From the NCBI RefSeq assembly GCF_000001735.4, contig NC_003074.8, positions 20,715,261 to 20,779,260 on the forward strand: a stretch of DNA of 64,000 nt. The letters run 5' to 3'. A model generated the notes under the pieces. The model was given only the letters and a program-made list of their open reading frames with translations, was not told where the DNA came from and searched no databases. Both the position numbers and the translations under genes were made by a program. Position 1 is the stretch's first letter; the number at the start of each line of letters is the position of its first letter. This document shows positions 60,916-64,000 of the stretch, piece by piece. Source of the stretch: Arabidopsis thaliana. Its lineage: Eukaryota; Streptophyta; Magnoliopsida; Brassicales; Brassicaceae.

Positions 60916-61587
60916 TAAAACATATCCATATTCGTCAAGAAGAACAAAGAAAGTATTCCAAAAAAAATATAATAAAAAAAAAAAGACCAAGAAAAATAAA
61001 ATGGAAAGAGGAAACAAAGAAGGCAGCTTCCTCTCTCCTTCTTCATTGCAAAGAAAGCACCACCTTTTAAAGAATCCTCCTCACACTCCATTCTTCTTAA
61101 AAAACCCACCACAACACAATTCCCACTTGTTTCTTCATCATCACCTACTTCAATCAAAAAACATTCCAACTTTCTTCTCAATTTCATTCCAGGTTTGTGC
61201 CCTTTCTTCTTGAATCTTCTTCTATGGAACTTCCAATTTCGTCTACTTATGGGCTTAATTTGGTTTACAAGTCTTGCTATTTCTAGAAAACTCGTCTTAT
61301 CTTGAGTTTCTTGGACAGAAATTCTTGAGTTTCTTGATTTATCTTTGACTTGTTTCTTGAAAAAAAAAAGGAAAAAATTTTGGTTGGAATATTTCAACGG
61401 AGAAGAGTAGAAACGGTCGTTGGCTTGTCTTAGTAGAAAGTAGTTTACTTTTTTTATATCCGCAAAAATTGCGGCTTCAAATTCTGCTTCAGAAGACTCT
61501 TAGAAAATGGAAAAAGTTACAAACAAAGAATAATATTTATTTTCTGTCAGTTTTTCTGATCATCAATTACTTTTCTTGAATCTACAG

Positions 61588-63339
61588 GATAGTATTATGT
61601 GCAGTGGACCAAAGAGCAATCTCTGCTCTTCAAGAACCTTAACAGAAATCGAATCAAGGCAAAAGGAAGAAGAAACAATGCTTCTCCTCGAATTCGCTGC
61701 TTGTGATGATCTTGACTCGTTCAAGAGAGAGGTTGAAGAGAAAGGGCTTGATTTGGATGAGTCAGGGTTATGGTATTGCAGACGTGTCGGTTCTAAGAAG
61801 ATGGGTCTTGAAGAAAGAACACCTTTAATGGTTGCAGCTATGTATGGAAGCATAAAGGTTTTGACTTTCATCGTTTCCACTGGAAAATCTGATGTGAACA
61901 GAGCTTGTGGTGAAGAGAGAGTTACTCCGCTTCACTGTGCTGTTGCTGGCTGTTCTGTGAATATGATTGAAGTCATCAATGTCTTGCTTGATGCTTCTGC
62001 TTTGGTTAACTCTGTTGATGCTAATGGGAATCAACCTTTGGATGTGTTTGTTCGAGTTTCGAGGTTTGTGGCTAGTCCGAGGAGGAAAGCGGTTGAGTTG
62101 TTGCTGAGAGGAGGAGGTGTTGGAGGATTGATCGATGAGGCGGTTGAAGAAGAGATCAAGATTGTCTCTAAGTATCCAGCTGATGCTTCTTTACCGGATA
62201 TAAACGAAGGGGTTTATGGAAGTGATGAGTTTAGGATGTATAGCTTTAAGGTTAAGCCATGTTCTAGGGCTTATTCTCATGATTGGACCGAGTGTGCTTT
62301 TGTTCATCCGGGAGAAAATGCGAGGAGGAGAGATCCGAGGAAGTATCCTTACACTTGTGTCCCCTGTCCCGAGTTCCGTAAAGGATCATGCCCGAAAGGA
62401 GATTCTTGCGAGTATGCTCACGGGGTTTTCGAGTCGTGGCTTCACCCCGCGCAGTATAAAACCCGGCTTTGTAAAGATGAAACGGGTTGTGCAAGGAAAG
62501 TTTGTTTCTTTGCTCATAAACGCGAAGAGATGAGACCTGTTAATGCTTCAACTGGCTCTGCCGTGGCTCAGTCTCCGTTTAGCAGCTTGGAGATGATGCC
62601 AGGGTTGTCTCCTCTTGCTTATTCTTCAGGAGTTTCGACTCCTCCGGTTTCTCCAATGGCTAATGGTGTTCCTTCCTCTCCAAGAAACGGCGGATCATGG
62701 CAGAACAGAGTCAATACCCTTACTCCACCGGCTTTGCAGCTCAATGGTGGAAGCAGATTGAAGTCCACACTGAGCGCTAGAGATATCGATATGGAGATGG
62801 AGATGGAATTGAGACTCCGCGGTTTTGGCAACAATGTGGAAGAGACGTTCGGGTCTTATGTTTCCTCTCCAAGTAGGAATTCTCAAATGGGTCAAAACAT
62901 GAACCAACATTATCCATCTTCCCCGGTGAGACAACCGCCATCTCAACACGGGTTCGAATCTTCAGCAGCTGCAGCGGTTGCAGTGATGAAAGCGAGATCA
63001 ACCGCCTTTGCGAAACGTAGCTTGAGCTTCAAACCAGCTACTCAAGCAGCACCACAGTCGAATCTCTCGGATTGGGGATCTCCAAACGGGAAGCTGGAAT
63101 GGGGAATGAAAGGAGAAGAGCTGAATAAGATGAGAAGAAGTGTTTCCTTTGGAATCCATGGAAACAACAACAATAACGCAGCTAGAGACTACAGGGACGA
63201 GCCAGATGTGTCATGGGTTAACTCTTTAGTTAAAGACAGTACTGTGGTGTCTGAGAGAAGCTTTGGAATGAATGAGAGGGTTCGGATAATGTCGTGGGCT
63301 GAGCAAATGTACAGAGAGAAGGAGCAGACTGTGGTGTAA
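61588..63339 (+). CDS. SZF1: SZF1 (TZF11), ankyrin and tandem CCCH zinc-finger protein
   Basis: The coding part starts at the ATG at 61597 and ends at 63339, 580 aa in one exon. A leader exon ends at about 61192 (CATTCCAG/GTTTGTG) and the intron ends at TCTACAG (61587). Two ankyrin repeats span about 71-145 ([40 protein letters not shown]). An Arg-rich region with [16 protein letters not shown] leads into the plant RR-TZF zinc fingers: Cys257-x7-Cys265-x5-Cys271-x3-His275 and Cys292-x5-Cys298-x4-Cys303-x3-His307. The C-terminal half is Ser/Pro-rich and disordered. Such proteins bind AU-rich or other RNA and shuttle between nucleus and cytoplasmic granules. SZF1 is known as a salt-inducible negative regulator of stress genes and is also induced by defence elicitors. 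Confidence 0.94.
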   Translation, partial: DSIMCSGPKSNLCSSRTLTEIESRQKEEETMLLLEFAACDDLDSFKREVEEKGLDLDESGLWYCRRVGSKKMGLEERTPLMVAAMYGSIKVLTFIVSTGKSDVNRACGEERVTPLHCAVAGCSVNMIEVINVLLDASALVNSVDANGNQPLDVFVRVSRFVASPRRKAVELLLRGGGVGGLIDEAVEEEIKIVSKYPADASLPDINEGVYGSDEFRMYSFKVKPCSRAYSHDWTECAFVHPGENARRRDPRKYPYTCVPCPEFRKGSCPKGDSCEYAHGVFESWLHPAQYKTRLCKDETGCARKVCFFAHKREEMRPVNASTGSAVAQSPFSSLEMMPGLSPLAYSSGVSTPPVSPMANGVPSSPRNGGSWQNRVNTLTPPALQLNGGSRLKSTLSARDIDMEMEMELRLRGFGNNVEETFGSYVSSPSRNSQMGQNMNQHYPSSPVRQPPSQHGFESSAAAAVAVMKARSTAFAKRSLSFKPATQAAPQSNLSDWGSPNGKLEWGMKGEELNKMRRSVSFGIHGNNNNNAARDYRDEPDVSWVNSLVKDSTVVSERSFGMNERVRIMSWAEQMYREKEQTVV

Positions 63340-63833
63340 ACACACACAAAGATGGTTTCTTATATATATTGCTTTTGGGCCATCTCTGCAAATTTGATTC
63401 TTTAATTTTTGTGACTTTCTTTAGTTGTTACTGTTATTAGTAGTATATGGTTTGTTGTCACTACGAGTCTACGTGATGAAAAGATAGAAGTTAATTGCAT
63501 TAGTTTCTATATTCGTTTCTCATCCTCTTGTAATTTATCAAACCATGAAATGGCTAAGCAATCCAAACCGTAATATGGCTGAAACAAATATACCATGTCA
63601 TCAACACGAAACATGCACAACGCCACCTCAATGAGCTTCAAAACAGGCTTTAGGCTATACTCAACAACGGTACATAACATAAGTCATCAGAGGCTTCGCA
63701 TACTTCCCAAATTGGTGATGTTTTAACAAAGTCTTACTTTAAAATTTCATTAAAATAGTAGAATTTTCTTAGATTGACATACTATACAGTATAAGCTTTT
63801 TCATAGAAAATATGTCAAAGATGTTATGGGACG
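63340..63833. other. SZF1 3' flank
   Basis: Probably 3' UTR up to about 63600, then spacer. No other feature is seen. Confidence 0.4.
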
Positions 63834-64000
63834 CACGTGTGCCTCAGACACATCACTGCGCACGTGGTGAACTTCAAGTAAAATTCTTATTATATAAATA
63901 AAGGTATGAGTACGTATGATATATCCGATGTGTATCTGACTCACTCATACTAACAAAATACAGAGGTTTGGGTTGGGTTACTTTGGCTTTGGTTCAAAGC
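63834..64000 (+). promoter_or_regulatory. ESK1: Promoter and leader start of the next gene (probably ESK1/TBL29)
   Basis: Two G-boxes (CACGTG at 63834-63839 and 63861-63866) lie just upstream of a TATATAAATA box (63891-63900). Transcription should start near 63925-63930. No coding sequence is in view up to the window edge. From gene order on this chromosome the next gene should be ESKIMO1, a xylan acetyltransferase of the TBL family linked to freezing tolerance. That name is from memory, not from the bases. Confidence 0.55.

Noticed and set aside
61576..61596. SZF1 start upstream at a TTG codon
   Set aside because: The bases up to 61587 are the 3' end of the leader intron; the first ATG in the exon is at 61597 and gives 580 aa.

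Overview
The window is plant nuclear DNA. Genes carry short AT-rich introns with GT-AG borders, intergenic DNA is A/T-rich, and the proteins are plant-specific families. I recognise it, from memory and not from a search, as Arabidopsis thaliana chromosome 3, roughly the AT3G55830 to AT3G55980 interval, with the start of the AT3G55990 promoter at the right edge. Exon borders below were read by hand. For most of the multi-exon genes the exon lengths sum to an intact reading frame, which is the main check on the models.

Layout. 1-3.6 kb: the 3' part of the GT64 glycosyltransferase EPC1/GMT1 (+) converges on the intronless HSPRO1 gene (-). 6.6-10.2 kb: LAF3 (-, 15 exons), an amidohydrolase known from phytochrome A signalling. 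10.5-15.5 kb: two U5 snRNA genes (-), each with its own USE and TATA promoter. A MULE-like element with a 10-bp target duplication, an unidentified six-exon gene of 205 aa and retroelement debris lie around them. 15.6-18.5 kb: a third-type anthranilate synthase alpha-like gene (+). 21.4-26.6 kb: SUE4 (+) and a Yippee zinc-binding protein (+). 27.0-28.0 kb: an F-box stub (-) and an unidentified short gene (+). 28.2-29.8 kb: cyclophilin CYP21-2 (-). 30.1-31.7 kb: a PRP3-like splicing factor copy (-) broken by a small TRIM-type retroelement. 32.5-34.9 kb: phospholipase C PLC7 (+). 35.3-38.3 kb: repeats, an NYN-type gene fragment and a foldback transposon with tRNA-like sequence in its arms. 38.6-41.1 kb: receptor kinase CCR3 (-). 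45.5-47.6 kb: an SCP1-type HAD phosphatase (-) with a 99-bp GA tract at its 5' end. 51.7-54.0 kb: jasmonate oxygenase JOX3/JRG21 (-). 61.0-63.3 kb: tandem CCCH zinc-finger gene SZF1 (+). The last 250 bases hold the promoter of the next gene.

This is ordinary eukaryotic housekeeping, signalling and defence gene space, not an operon-like system, so the genes do not form one pathway. Several are stress or defence linked (HSPRO1, JOX3, SZF1, EPC1/GMT1, PLC7), and W-boxes or G-boxes can be seen near some of them. The most interesting non-routine features are the U5 snRNA pair, the three mobile elements, the TRIM-split PRP3 copy, the GC-type splice donor in the anthranilate synthase-like gene, and two unannotated-looking small ORFs between JOX3 and SZF1.
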